From a bacterium (GTDB taxonomy: Bacteria; Desulfobacterota; JAPLJL01), in assembly GCA_028713675.1 (NCBI GenBank), contig JAQTNV010000001.1, forward strand, positions 203,374 through 267,373: a stretch of 64,000 nucleotides of DNA, written 5' to 3'. The notes beneath the pieces were generated by a model that was not told the DNA's origin, did not search any database, and saw only the letters and a list, made by a program, of their open reading frames with translations. Shown in pieces: positions 7,978 to 16,825 of this stretch (position 1 is its first letter; each line of letters opens with the position of its first letter). Made by a program: the position numbers and the translations under genes.

Positions 7978-9660
7978 CTAGAAGAAAAGTTTGCCCGGGT
8001 TCATGACGTTCCGCGGGTCAAAAATATTTTTCACCTTTTTCAGCGCGGTCACGCTCTCCGGGTCCCGGCGGCGGACCATCTCCGTCCAGGAACCGTAGGG
8101 CCGGGAGAAAAACGCCCCCTGCGTTAACAGGGCCAGGCCGGCCCGGTCAAAGGTCTCCCGGGCGCGCTTGACCCCGGCCGGGTCGTCCGGGGCAAAGACG
8201 AGGCTGAACTCGAGATGGCAGGACCGGCCCTGCTGGACGGGCTGGATATAAACGCCCAGATCGGAGGCCGGGAAACCGGTTTTGTCCATCACCTCGCCCA
8301 TCACCTTGATGAAGCCGGGGGTGCGATCGAGAGTGGTGAGGAAAAAGATGTCGGCGCAATTACCCCGGGGCCGAAGTTTCCAATAGGGCTCTGCGCTGGG
8401 GCCCGAAAGCGCCCGCAGCAGCTTTCCCGCGTCCACCCCGGGGAGACCGGTGACCGGCTGGACCCCGTGTTTCCGGGCCAGCTCCATGATGTCCTTGGTT
8501 TGGTAATCCACCCGCTCCTCGGGAAATCGGTCGTAGCCGGCCACCACGAAAATCAAAATATAAGGAGGAAGCCCGGCCAGGACCTTATTGATTTCCGCCG
8601 GCCGGGTTTCAAGAATCGCGGCCAGATCCAAACGATTGAGAATCAGGCATTCGTCGCCCAGTTTCAGGCGCTGCATCCCGTAGACCAGGTCGATAAGTTC
8701 CTCCACCTTCCCGGCCCCCGCCAGGTAGAGCTTCTGGATGGAAGGCAGGAGTTCCAGCCTCACTGTGGCCCAGGTCAGGATTCCCAGGGTTCCCTGGGCC
8801 CCCTGCACCACCCGGAAAAGATCGGTCTGGCCGGGCCCGAGGGGGCTTTTCTGGGCCTGGCCCGCGGCCCACTGCTGCTCCAGCGTGCCCGGGCCGGCGG
8901 CAGCTCCGGTCCGGAAAATATCTCCCGTCCCGAACACCACCTCCGTGCAGCCGAGCGGATCAGACATATCCCAGTGGTACTTGGGCACCAGGATGGGCTC
9001 CCGCTCGAGGCAGCTGCCGATCACCGATTTGGTCGCCCGGGGGGCCAGCGGCAACATCAGTTTCATTCCCAGTTTTTCCGCTTCGGGCTTCAGTTCCTGA
9101 AAGGTCACCCCGGGTTCGATCATGGCCACCCGGTTCCGCCGGTCGAGGCGCAGAATCTTTTTCATCCCCGAAAGATCCACCACCACCCCGCCTTCCCGGC
9201 CGGGAACCGTATCGCCGCGGAAATGCGGGGGGCCGGAGCTGACCGGCACCAGGGAGGCCGCCGTCCGGTTGGCCCATTCCACCAGGGCTTTAACTTCCTC
9301 GGCCCGGCTCGGGCGCACCACGAAAGCCGGGGTCTTCGCCGGGGAGAAACTCAGGTCGGCTTCAAACTGCCGCAGGACCAATGGATCCTGGCTGACCCGG
9401 GCGGCCCCGAAGATTTTGATCAGCTGGTCCCCTCCCGCCGACGGGCGGGTTTTCCCCGGCCGGGCCGCCGGTTTCAGGGTTTTTTTCGGCTTGGCCGCCG
9501 AAGTGAGTTTTTGCTTCGGCCGGGCCGCAGCTTTCCGGGGTTTCACCGGCTGGGCCGAGGTCTTCCGTTTTTTCTTCGGCTGGGGCGCCGGTTTCCGGGT
9601 TTTCTTCGACTTGGCCGCCACCTGGCGTTTTTTCTTTCTTTTTGCCTCCGCTTTGCCCAT
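7978..9660 (-). CDS. FAD-binding (GlcD/LctD-like) dehydrogenase with a lysine-rich N-terminal tail
   Basis: The 560-residue protein has two parts. Residues 1-75 are a strongly basic tail rich in K, R, A and P built from roughly 10-residue units of the KK..KPAARP type, resembling bacterial histone-H1-like tails. Residues 76-560 are an FAD_binding_4 dehydrogenase: TPAFVVRPSRAEEV, SSGPPHFRG, MIEPGVTFQEL, GAQGTLGILTWATV and the C-terminal signature KNIFDPRNVMNPGKLFF typical of GlcD and LctD. The enzyme core alone is the usual family length, so the tail is an addition. The gene starts 2 bp after the TetR stop and lies 10 bp before etfB. The LctD-EtfB-EtfA order resembles lactate dehydrogenase/Etf complexes, so a 2-hydroxyacid substrate is plausible but unproven. 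The tail's function is unknown. Confidence 0.88.
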   Translation of the reverse strand: MGKAEAKRKKKRQVAAKSKKTRKPAPQPKKKRKTSAQPVKPRKAAARPKQKLTSAAKPKKTLKPAARPGKTRPSAGGDQLIKIFGAARVSQDPLVLRQFEADLSFSPAKTPAFVVRPSRAEEVKALVEWANRTAASLVPVSSGPPHFRGDTVPGREGGVVVDLSGMKKILRLDRRNRVAMIEPGVTFQELKPEAEKLGMKLMLPLAPRATKSVIGSCLEREPILVPKYHWDMSDPLGCTEVVFGTGDIFRTGAAAGPGTLEQQWAAGQAQKSPLGPGQTDLFRVVQGAQGTLGILTWATVRLELLPSIQKLYLAGAGKVEELIDLVYGMQRLKLGDECLILNRLDLAAILETRPAEINKVLAGLPPYILIFVVAGYDRFPEERVDYQTKDIMELARKHGVQPVTGLPGVDAGKLLRALSGPSAEPYWKLRPRGNCADIFFLTTLDRTPGFIKVMGEVMDKTGFPASDLGVYIQPVQQGRSCHLEFSLVFAPDDPAGVKRARETFDRAGLALLTQGAFFSRPYGSWTEMVRRRDPESVTALKKVKNIFDPRNVMNPGKLFF

Positions 9661-9662
9661 GT

Positions 9663-10325
9663 TTAACCCTTCCTTCCTGATGACTGGAATCCGCTCTTTC
9701 TTGCGAGAATCCGCGATGTCACTTCCTTGGTATGACTTTTCAAACGTTCGAGATATTCAGGGGATTCCGGATTCAATCCCAGAAACTTTCCGATAAATAC
9801 CGGGTTGGAAAACAAACCCCAGTAAATAAAGCTCAGGGAGATGAAAGCCAGCGGCAGATCAATGCCCTGGAGCCTTTTACGATCGACTTTTTTCTCCGCC
9901 TGCTGGATCCATTTTCGGAGAAAAGGAACCAACTGCTCCCATTCCACCTGGCGCAGTTTCGGATCACGCTCCAACCATTGGCGGAAAAAAAGGAGGGGAA
10001 GGTTGGGATTCTGATGAAGAACCTCGAGCAGCTCATCCATGATTATTTCCAGGGATTTCTTCAGGACTTCATCATCGCTCAAATCCCCGGTCATCATGTC
10101 TTCGATATGGCGGTTAATCATCTTCGTGAGGGGGACGATGGATCGCTGCAGCACCTGGCTGTAGAGATCCAACTTGCTCCCGCCGTGATAATGCAGGGTC
10201 TGGATGGATATGCCCGCAGCCGAGGCGATCCGCCGGGTGGTGGTTCCCTCGTAACCGCGCTGGGCGAAGAGAACCTCGGCGGCGTCAAGCACTCTTTCGG
10301 AGGTTTCTTTTTTCTGTTTTTTCAT
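9663..10325 (-). CDS. TetR-family transcriptional regulator, first gene of the ETF/Fix operon
   Basis: A 220-residue regulator. Its N-terminal helix-turn-helix is plain: SERVLDAAEVLFAQRGYEG followed by TTRRIASAAGISIQTLHYH, the standard TetR recognition helix. The C-terminal part is the variable ligand/dimer domain. The ATG at 10325 is chosen; a TTG at 10355 would start inside a perfect 16-bp palindrome and is unlikely. The stop is 2 bp before the start of the FAD dehydrogenase gene, so regulator and enzymes are probably co-transcribed and translationally coupled. The palindrome at 10350-10365 is the obvious candidate operator, which would make the operon self-regulated. The inducer could be the substrate or its CoA ester; that is a guess. 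Confidence 0.92.
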   Translation of the reverse strand: MKKQKKETSERVLDAAEVLFAQRGYEGTTTRRIASAAGISIQTLHYHGGSKLDLYSQVLQRSIVPLTKMINRHIEDMMTGDLSDDEVLKKSLEIIMDELLEVLHQNPNLPLLFFRQWLERDPKLRQVEWEQLVPFLRKWIQQAEKKVDRKRLQGIDLPLAFISLSFIYWGLFSNPVFIGKFLGLNPESPEYLERLKSHTKEVTSRILARKSGFQSSGRKG

Positions 10326-10349
10326 TAAAGGTGATTTGGAATATTTTTC

Positions 10350-10365
10350 AATCAATCGATTGATT
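10350..10365. promoter_or_regulatory. Candidate TetR operator (perfect 16-bp palindrome)
   Basis: AATCAATCGATTGATT is its own reverse complement. It lies 25 bp upstream of the TetR start codon at 10325, in an AT-rich stretch, where an autoregulatory operator would be expected. The size fits a TetR dimer site. Confidence 0.7.
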
Positions 10366-10851
10366 TATAAACGATCGGGAATTTGATGTCAAGCAATATT
10401 TTTCTCCGATGAGCCTCCCCGGTCAGGCCGCAGAGGGCAAAGGACGTGAGACGTGAGACGTGAGGCGTAAGGGGTAAGGCGCAAGAAAAAGTAAGCTGTA
10501 AGCAGTAAAGAGCAAAAGCAAGATTGCTTCGCTGGCGCTCGCAATGACAAGATTATTTATTGGTTTATCGAAAAACTGGGGGGCTCGCGACGCTCACGCC
10601 TTTGGCGGGCAAACAAAACATCATTAATAGACTACTCCTGATTGCTCTCTTTGGTTTTACCGAAGACCGGGGAGTTGGTCCTCGCAACTATCGTGTCTAT
10701 CGTGTCATCGGGTTCATTGTGTCCATTGTGTCGAATCATTCAATCTTTTTCTTTGACGCAACGAACGCTATGAACTCAATGGACTGTCTTTTCGACACTA
10801 CGGATTTATTCCGAAGGGTTTATCTGAGGGACACAATGGACACAATGGACG
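10366..10851. repeat. Repeat-filled intergenic region (heptad and nonamer phrases)
   Basis: No credible gene. 10444-10515 is a 7-bp-period run (gtgagac, gtgagac, gtgaggc, gtaaggg, gtaaggc, gcaagaa). 10520-10550 is a member of the dispersed attgctt...cgcaatgac family. 10646-10684 is a 39-bp repeat that recurs at 55818-55856. 10689-10736 and 10825-10860 are 9-bp-period runs (attgtgtcc and its complement ggacacaat), so they form an imperfect inverted pair about 140 bp apart. Confidence 0.8.
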
Positions 10852-11505
10852 CTATGGACGCCTTTGCTCTATGCCCTCTGCCCTCTGCCCTATGCTGTGC
10901 CCTTTTATCGACACAAAAATGGTATAGAGCCGGCCGATTTCAATTTCTTCGATTAACTTCATCCCGGATTCCCCGATCCCCCGCCGGAGGGCCTCCCTCG
11001 TCGCCCGGGGCGCGTAACGCGGGATAATCCCCGTCTCGGAAAGCACCATCGCCTTCCCCCCGGGCCGCAGGACCCGCTCAGCTTCCCGGAAAAATTCCTT
11101 CGGATCGACGCAATGGATCGCCCCCAGGGAAACGCAAAGATCGAAGACCCCGCCCCGGAACGGCACCCGGGTCATATCCCCCGCCACGTAAGCGACCCGG
11201 CCTCCATAACGGGAAGCCTTTTTCAGCATCGGCTTCTCCAGTTCCAGCCCGGTCATCCTTCCCCCCCGGCGCGACAGCCGGCGGGACAGGTACCCGGTAC
11301 CGGCTCCCAGTTCCAGGACCCGGTCTCCCGGGTTAACTATTTTTTCAAAATAATCCTCGCCGAAATAGAAAAACGGCCGCCCCAGCTGGTAGACCGCGGA
11401 CATCTTCCGATAAAGCGGCCGGGCGAAACCTCGTCGGACCGAAAGCCCTTCCAGGGCGTGGATCGGAGCCATAAATATTTCGGTGGTGAGCAGACGGAGA
11501 TTCAT
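10852..11505 (-). CDS. Class I SAM-dependent methyltransferase
   Basis: A 217-residue methyltransferase of the UbiE/Methyltransf_11 type. The SAM-binding motif I is DRVLELGAGTGYLS (about residues 61-74), followed by TGLELEKPML (motif post-I), GDMTRVPF and FDLCVSLGAIHCV (motif II), and REAERVLRPGGKAMV (motif III). The substrate is unknown. The ATG at 11505 is chosen because everything upstream in the frame is translated 7-bp repeat sequence. The C-terminus is odd: the last 14 or so residues (after FVSIKG) are read from a gcatagg-type heptad run before the stop, so the repeat has replaced or extended the natural end. The next gene upstream is a membrane glycosyltransferase, suggesting envelope or lipid work. 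Confidence 0.87.
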   Translation of the reverse strand: MNLRLLTTEIFMAPIHALEGLSVRRGFARPLYRKMSAVYQLGRPFFYFGEDYFEKIVNPGDRVLELGAGTGYLSRRLSRRGGRMTGLELEKPMLKKASRYGGRVAYVAGDMTRVPFRGGVFDLCVSLGAIHCVDPKEFFREAERVLRPGGKAMVLSETGIIPRYAPRATREALRRGIGESGMKLIEEIEIGRLYTIFVSIKGHSIGQRAEGIEQRRP

Positions 11506-11545
11506 TTCTTTATAAAAGGTAGACCGCGGGGGATTTTTATTTCCC

Positions 11546-11620
11546 GTTACCTTTGACCTTTCACCTTTGAACTGTTTACTCCCTGCCCTATGCTCCGTGC
11601 TCTCTGCACCATGCCATAGA
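11546..11620. repeat. Heptad phrases upstream of the methyltransferase
   Basis: Runs acctttg-acctttc-acctttg and ccctgcc-ctatgct-ccgtgct-ctctgca show a 7-bp period. They fill the gap between the methyltransferase start and the glycosyltransferase stop. Confidence 0.7.
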
Positions 11621-11621
11621 T

Positions 11622-13286
11622 CTACTGATCCGCCGCCTTTTGATAGACCAGGATCCGGAAACCGGAATATTCCCGAAAGAAAAGACCCGCCCATTTTTCC
11701 CAGAACGGGTCGGGCGAGAATTCCGCCCGGGGCCGGTAGCCGGGGATTTCACCGGTTTTAATCCCCCGTAAAAGCTTTTCATACGGTCCCAGCGCCCGGG
11801 CGAAAACCGGATCATGAAAAACGTCGGAGTCAACCAAAACCGCCCAGTCCGGATCCGCTTTCTGGAATTTCTCTGCGGACAGCTCACTTGCCTTCGGAAA
11901 ATGTATTTCCCGGCTGAAGCCGAAATGATCGGTAGGCTGATAAACCCACCAGTGGGTCAGGACCCGGCTGTCGCGGGGGATGTTTTCCCCCACCCATTTC
12001 CCCGCCTCCCGGTAGGGGTGGTGGATTCCGCTAAAATGCGGATATTTCAGGTCGGAAAGAAAAAATACGGTCGAGAGCAGCAAAATCCCCCAGCCGAGAA
12101 ACCTCCCCGCTCCGGAGCGGGATTGGCAAAGGGAAACCAGGACCCAGGACCCCGCCAGGACCACGAATGGAAAAATCGGGAACTGGTACTGCGGGTACAG
12201 GTCCCGCGTGTACCAGGTGGACGAAAGGAAATATCCCGCCGGTAAAATCCAGAATAAAACCGCCCGGCGCCAGTCCGTTAGGACCATCCGGACCCCTCCC
12301 CACAATGAAGTTACAAAAATCAGGGGCCCGAAAAATAACGGGAAAATATAAGCCAGCCGGTGGAAACCGATGGAGAGGAAGGACAAGGTCTCCACCCTTC
12401 CGTAAACAAGGTGATTGATATTATCGGTCATGAAATCCATTTGCTGCTTGAAGTCCGGCCAGTCCAGGACGGCAAACGGGCAGGTCGCCAGCAAAATCAG
12501 CAGGGCCAGGTATAAAACCAGCCCGCCCTTGACCAGCTCTTTTATCCGGGGAACCCCCGGCCGGAATAAAACCGCGAATAAGGGAAAAGAAACAACATAA
12601 AAATATTTCGTCCCCAGGGCCAGACCCATGAAAACCCCGGCCCAGAGATAATCCCGGAATTTTCCCCCTTCGAGAATATTGAGGAAAAAATAAAAAGCGA
12701 GCAGGGTAAAAAACAGGAGCGAGATATCCACTTTGAAAATCTGGGAAAAATAGATATGCAGAGGGGCAAGGGCGAAAAACCAGGCGGAGAGAATCCCGGT
12801 CTCCCGGTTGAATAATCTCCGGCCCAAAACGTAGACCAGGTAGATCGTGGCCAGGCCGAAGGCGATGGAGGTGACCCGGCCGAGGTAGAAAAGCTCGAAG
12901 CCGTGATCGTAAGCACCGAAATCCGCCAGGCATTTCCCGATTGTGTTTATCCCGCCACCCGCCCAGCACCCGATCCCCAGCACCAATCCGTAAATGACGG
13001 TAATCCAGTAGATCGGGAATGACCCGTACCAGAAAAAGTGCGGGTTCAGGTCCCCGGTTTTCAAAATGTGCAGGGCCGGGTCGATGAGATATCTTTCGTC
13101 CGGACCGCTTTCGAAATAGGGCAGGAGCAGGCTGATTCCCCGGAGGCGCAAAATGAGCGCCAGGAATAATATCAGGAAAACAAGCCAGCGGTCTTTTTGA
13201 AAAAACGGGTCCTGATTCCGGGTCCCGATCAGATCCCGGCTTTTATCCTGGGAACAGGCCTTTTCGTCGTCCCTTTGCGATTCCAA
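11622..13286 (-). CDS. Membrane glycosyltransferase, GT-C/GT39 (ArnT/PMT-like)
   Basis: A 554-residue polytopic membrane protein. After a short basic N-terminus it has a hydrophobic helix (WLVFLILFLALILRL) and then the acidic periplasmic loop PDERYLIDPAL, which fits the D/E motif of GT-C enzymes such as ArnT and protein O-mannosyltransferases. About ten further hydrophobic helices follow, then a soluble C-terminal part of about 140 residues. Such enzymes use polyprenyl-phosphate sugars and transfer the sugar on the outer face of the inner membrane. No ATG is available near the N-terminus; TTG at 13286 with a GAGGAG site is the best start. Acceptor and donor are unknown. It lies 67 bp from the radical SAM gene upstream. 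Confidence 0.82.
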   Translation of the reverse strand: MESQRDDEKACSQDKSRDLIGTRNQDPFFQKDRWLVFLILFLALILRLRGISLLLPYFESGPDERYLIDPALHILKTGDLNPHFFWYGSFPIYWITVIYGLVLGIGCWAGGGINTIGKCLADFGAYDHGFELFYLGRVTSIAFGLATIYLVYVLGRRLFNRETGILSAWFFALAPLHIYFSQIFKVDISLLFFTLLAFYFFLNILEGGKFRDYLWAGVFMGLALGTKYFYVVSFPLFAVLFRPGVPRIKELVKGGLVLYLALLILLATCPFAVLDWPDFKQQMDFMTDNINHLVYGRVETLSFLSIGFHRLAYIFPLFFGPLIFVTSLWGGVRMVLTDWRRAVLFWILPAGYFLSSTWYTRDLYPQYQFPIFPFVVLAGSWVLVSLCQSRSGAGRFLGWGILLLSTVFFLSDLKYPHFSGIHHPYREAGKWVGENIPRDSRVLTHWWVYQPTDHFGFSREIHFPKASELSAEKFQKADPDWAVLVDSDVFHDPVFARALGPYEKLLRGIKTGEIPGYRPRAEFSPDPFWEKWAGLFFREYSGFRILVYQKAADQ

Positions 13287-13353
13287 ACTTCTCCTCTTGG
13301 AATATTTTTACCCCCACCCCGGACGGTTTCCCCCGGATCCGGAGCGGAAAATC

Positions 13354-14757
13354 TCAGGACCGGTTCCGGTGAAAAGCCCGGCGAAAAAATATCCTCAATC
13401 CCCGGACAAACAGGAAATTTCTCCGGATCGGACGGGAAAAAAACCGGGGAAAATGCCGAAGATAAAACAGCCGGTAGGCCTTCCGGAAAAGGCGGGCCAG
13501 CTGGCGTTCAGAAACCGTGCTCAGGTCCCAATTGGTGCTGAAATAACCAAACCTTTCCTTCCCCTCCCCTTCCGGCGGAAAACCCCCGGACCGGACAAAC
13601 TTTTTATGAATTTCCGTTCCCTGAAACGGGTTGAGGAGAAAAAAGATCGCCAAGTCGAGTTTGGATTTGACCGCCCACCGGATCGTCATCTGCACCTCTT
13701 CCCGGGTTTCGGTCGGGAACCCGAACATGAAAAATCCCATGGTCGCGATCCCCAGGCGGCGGCATTCCCGGATGGTTTCCGCCACCCGCTCCAGATCCAG
13801 GTTTTTCCCGATCAATTTCTGGAGCCGGGGGGACACGGTTTCCACCGCCACCGCGATCATCTCCGTCCCGGCCTTCCGCATCGCCCCCAATTCCTCGTTC
13901 GTCAAGATATCCGTCCGGAGACCGTTGGGGAATACAAAACTGGCCCGGAGTTTTTCCTTCTCGACCCGCTCGCAATAATCAAGCACCCGTTTCTGATAAA
14001 GGTTGAAGCAGTCGTCTTCAATCTGAAACTCCTCGATTCCATACCTGTCCACCAGCCATAACATCTCCGAGAAAATATTATCCAGGGAACGGGACCGGAA
14101 TTTTCTTCCCATCAGTCCGTGGCAGAAACTGCACTGGTAGGGGCAACCCCGGCTGGTGGAGATGCAGGCGTACCGTTTCGGCCTGAGGGTCGCGCTCCGG
14201 CGGGCGGTGAAATACCTGGGCAAATCGATCAAATCCCAGGCCGGCAGGGGAAGCTCGTCCAGATCCTTGATAAAATCCCGTTGCGCCCCCAGAAAAATAT
14301 TCCCCCCGCTCTGCCAACCCGTCCCGGGGATGGCGATCTCCCGGTCCCGGCCCGAATCGATGGCCCGGACCAGCTCCGAGAAAGTCCTCTCCCCTTCGCC
14401 AAGGACCAAATATTTGAAATTGGGATCCTTGAGAATGGATTCCGGATAGGCGCTGGCGTGGGGTCCCCCGCAGATCACCGTGCGGACTGAAGCGAGGGAT
14501 TTCGCCAGGGCCGCGGTCCGATGCAGGGAAACCGCCTCGGGAGTGCAGGCGGAAAGGCCCACGATTTCAGGCTGGAATTCCCTGAGCCCGGCTTCCATCC
14601 GGGAAAATTCGCCGGGCGCCAGCCGCAGATCCCAGATTTTCGGGTCGTGCCCTTCCTTCCGGAGCAAAGCCGCCAGGCGCATGATCCCGAGCGGGGGCCC
14701 CGTGGTCAGGTTGATGCTCCACGGCATCGTGCATTTGATCAGGGCCACGCGGGCCAT
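13354..14757 (-). CDS. B12-binding-domain radical SAM protein
   Basis: A 467-residue protein with an N-terminal cobalamin-binding-like Rossmann domain (VALIKCTMPW, PPLGIMRLAALLRKEGH, IVGLSACTPEA, ICGGPHASAYPE, VLGEGERTF). The radical SAM core has CPYQCSFC with the three cluster cysteines at about 205, 209 and 212. The C-terminal tail is rich in R and F. This layout is shared by BchE-type methyltransferases and cyclases and by hopanoid-modifying enzymes such as HpnP and HpnJ. The DxHxxGxxP B12-ligand motif was not seen, so cobalamin binding is uncertain, as in many of these proteins. Its neighbours (membrane glycosyltransferase, methyltransferase) hint at lipid or glycolipid modification, which is inference. 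Confidence 0.87.
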   Translation of the reverse strand: MARVALIKCTMPWSINLTTGPPLGIMRLAALLRKEGHDPKIWDLRLAPGEFSRMEAGLREFQPEIVGLSACTPEAVSLHRTAALAKSLASVRTVICGGPHASAYPESILKDPNFKYLVLGEGERTFSELVRAIDSGRDREIAIPGTGWQSGGNIFLGAQRDFIKDLDELPLPAWDLIDLPRYFTARRSATLRPKRYACISTSRGCPYQCSFCHGLMGRKFRSRSLDNIFSEMLWLVDRYGIEEFQIEDDCFNLYQKRVLDYCERVEKEKLRASFVFPNGLRTDILTNEELGAMRKAGTEMIAVAVETVSPRLQKLIGKNLDLERVAETIRECRRLGIATMGFFMFGFPTETREEVQMTIRWAVKSKLDLAIFFLLNPFQGTEIHKKFVRSGGFPPEGEGKERFGYFSTNWDLSTVSERQLARLFRKAYRLFYLRHFPRFFSRPIRRNFLFVRGLRIFFRRAFHRNRS

Positions 14758-14937
14758 ATTTAAATCACCGCTCCAGCTGGAAAGCCGACAGATTTTCCCG
14801 GAATCATTTCCTCTGCGATTTGACCGCCATATTTAAATAATAAACACAAACCCGGCGGGAGGGAATATAAATTATTTTCTGAATGATTAATTAAACGCGC
14901 GGGGAAATAACCGGTGACCGGAAAAAGTTTTCCGTGT

Positions 14938-16695
14938 TCACCTTTTCCGGATGTGCAATTCCCGGAGCTGCAGCTCGGTCACATCGGAAGGGGCATCCGT
15001 CATCAGGCACACCGCCTTCTGGGTCTTGGGAAAGGCGATCACCTCGCGGAGGGAATCGGTTCCGGAAAGAACCATCACCAAGCGGTCAAACCCGAGGGCC
15101 AGGCCGCCGTGGGGAGGGGCCCCGTACTGCAGGGCTTCCAGCAAAAACCCGAATTTTTCCTGCGCCGCTTCCGGGCTGATGCCCAGCAGCTTGAAGACCC
15201 GGCTCTGGGTTTCCTGCCGGTGAATTCGAATCGAGCCGCCGCCGATCTCCATTCCGTTCAGGACGATATCGTAGGCCTTGGCCCGGACTTCCCCGGTGCG
15301 GGATTCGAGTTTGTCCAGATCCTCGTCCCGGGGGGAAGTGAAGGGATGATGCATGGCCATGAACCGCTTTTCCTCCTCGCTCCATTCGAACAGGGGAAAA
15401 TCGTTGACCCAGAGAAACCGGAATTCCCCGGGGGGAATCAGGCCCAGTTTTTCCGCCAGGTGGACCCGGAGCCGGCCCAGGGATTCCAGGGCGACCTTCG
15501 GGCTCAAATCCGCCACGAGCACGAGCAGATCCCCTTCCGCCATTCCCATTTTTTTGAAGATGGAATCAACCTCGGCAGGATCCAGATATTTCAGGATCGG
15601 GGAAACCGGCTTCCCCCCCTCCGCCTTGATCCAGCCCATCCCCTTGGCGCCGAACTGCCCGATCCAGACGGTCAGGTCGTCCAGGTCCTTGCGGGAAAAG
15701 CGGCTCGCGCCCTTGAAGTTAATGGCCTTGATCCCTCCCCCGCCGCTGACCACCTCGGAGAAGCGGTTGAACTTGCTCTGGGGAAAATCCCGGGTCAGGT
15801 CGGATATTTCCAGGCCGTAGCGGAGATCCGGCTTGTCGCTCCCGAAACGCTCCATCGCCTCCCGGTAGGACAAACGGGGGAAAGGCAGGGGCACGTTTAT
15901 CCCCAGGGTCTGCTTAAAAACCCGGGCGATCAGGCCCTCGACGATCTGGTAGATGTCCTCCTGGTCCACAAAGGAAAGCTCGAGGTCGATCTGGGTGAAT
16001 TCGGGCTGGCGGTCGGCCCGGAGATCCTCGTCCCGGAAGCAGCGGACGATCTGAAAGTAACGGTCAAAACCGGCCACCATCAGAATCTGCTTGAAGAGCT
16101 GGGGGGATTGGGGCAGGGCGTAAAACTTCCCCGGGTTCAGGCGGGAAGGCACCAGGAAGTCCCGGGCCCCTTCCGGGGTGCTGCTGGTTAAAAACGGCGT
16201 TTCGATCTCGACAAAGCCCTGCTGATCCAGAAACTCCCGGGTCACCATGGCCGCCCGGTGCCGGAGGAGGAGATTGGACTGCAGTTTCTCCCGGCGCAGG
16301 TCCAGGTACCGGTAGCGCAGGCGGACCTGTTCATCCACCTCCACCTTCCCGTCCAGCAGAAACGGCGGGGTCTTGGCGGGGTTGAGGACCTCCATCCCGT
16401 CCGCGGAAACCTCAACCGCCCCGGTTTTGATCTCCGGGTTTTCCGTCCCGGCCGGCCGGTTCCGGACCGAACCCCAGGCCGAAAGCACATACCCGGCCCG
16501 CAATTCCTTGGCCTGTTCGTAAGTGACCTGATTCTGCTCCGGGCTGAAAACGATCTGGACCACGCCCTCCCGGTCCCGGAGGTCCACGAAAATCAGCCCC
16601 CCGTGGTCGCGCTGTCTCTGCACCCATCCCTGGAGAAAAACCTTTTTCCCGATGTCCGAGGCGGTGATTTTCCCGCAATAATCAGTTCGTTTCAT
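14938..16695 (-). CDS. aspS: Aspartyl-tRNA synthetase
   Basis: A 585-residue class II tRNA synthetase. The N-terminal OB-fold anticodon domain opens with [26 protein letters not shown]. Motif 2 is [20 protein letters not shown], a bacterial-type GAD insert lies in the middle, and motif 3 is [11 protein letters not shown] near the C-terminus. It charges tRNA-Asp; whether it also charges tRNA-Asn cannot be decided by eye. The ATG at 16695 gives the normal N-terminus. An in-frame ATG at 16761 would add 22 residues ([11 protein letters not shown]...) read from a 9-bp-period repeat and is rejected as the likely start. Transcribed with the minus-strand block; no amino-acid-responsive leader was seen. 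Confidence 0.97.
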   Translation of the reverse strand: MKRTDYCGKITASDIGKKVFLQGWVQRQRDHGGLIFVDLRDREGVVQIVFSPEQNQVTYEQAKELRAGYVLSAWGSVRNRPAGTENPEIKTGAVEVSADGMEVLNPAKTPPFLLDGKVEVDEQVRLRYRYLDLRREKLQSNLLLRHRAAMVTREFLDQQGFVEIETPFLTSSTPEGARDFLVPSRLNPGKFYALPQSPQLFKQILMVAGFDRYFQIVRCFRDEDLRADRQPEFTQIDLELSFVDQEDIYQIVEGLIARVFKQTLGINVPLPFPRLSYREAMERFGSDKPDLRYGLEISDLTRDFPQSKFNRFSEVVSGGGGIKAINFKGASRFSRKDLDDLTVWIGQFGAKGMGWIKAEGGKPVSPILKYLDPAEVDSIFKKMGMAEGDLLVLVADLSPKVALESLGRLRVHLAEKLGLIPPGEFRFLWVNDFPLFEWSEEEKRFMAMHHPFTSPRDEDLDKLESRTGEVRAKAYDIVLNGMEIGGGSIRIHRQETQSRVFKLLGISPEAAQEKFGFLLEALQYGAPPHGGLALGFDRLVMVLSGTDSLREVIAFPKTQKAVCLMTDAPSDVTELQLRELHIRKR

Positions 16696-16797
16696 GGACT
16701 CTGGTTTCTCTGGTTTCTTTAGTTTCTTTGGTTTAACTCGAAATCTGAATCTTTTTTCCAACCATTAATCGTCAATCGTCATTCGTCAATCGTAAAT
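16696..16797. repeat. Nonamer and heptad phrases at the aspS 5' end
   Basis: 16700-16733 is a 9-bp-period run of ggtttcttt-like units ending within a few bases of the aspS start. 16765-16790 is a 7-bp run aatcgtc, aatcgtc, attcgtc, aatcgta, the same phrase as at 48815-48850. Confidence 0.75.
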
Positions 16798-16825
16798 TTT
16801 TCTTGTTTCGCATTCGTTTGGATGG

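Noticed and set aside
10326-10355. TTG start at 10355 for the TetR gene
   Set aside because: It falls inside the operator palindrome; ATG 10325 gives the standard TetR N-terminus.
14914-16191. 425-codon plus-strand frame
   Set aside because: Antisense to aspS; no supporting features.
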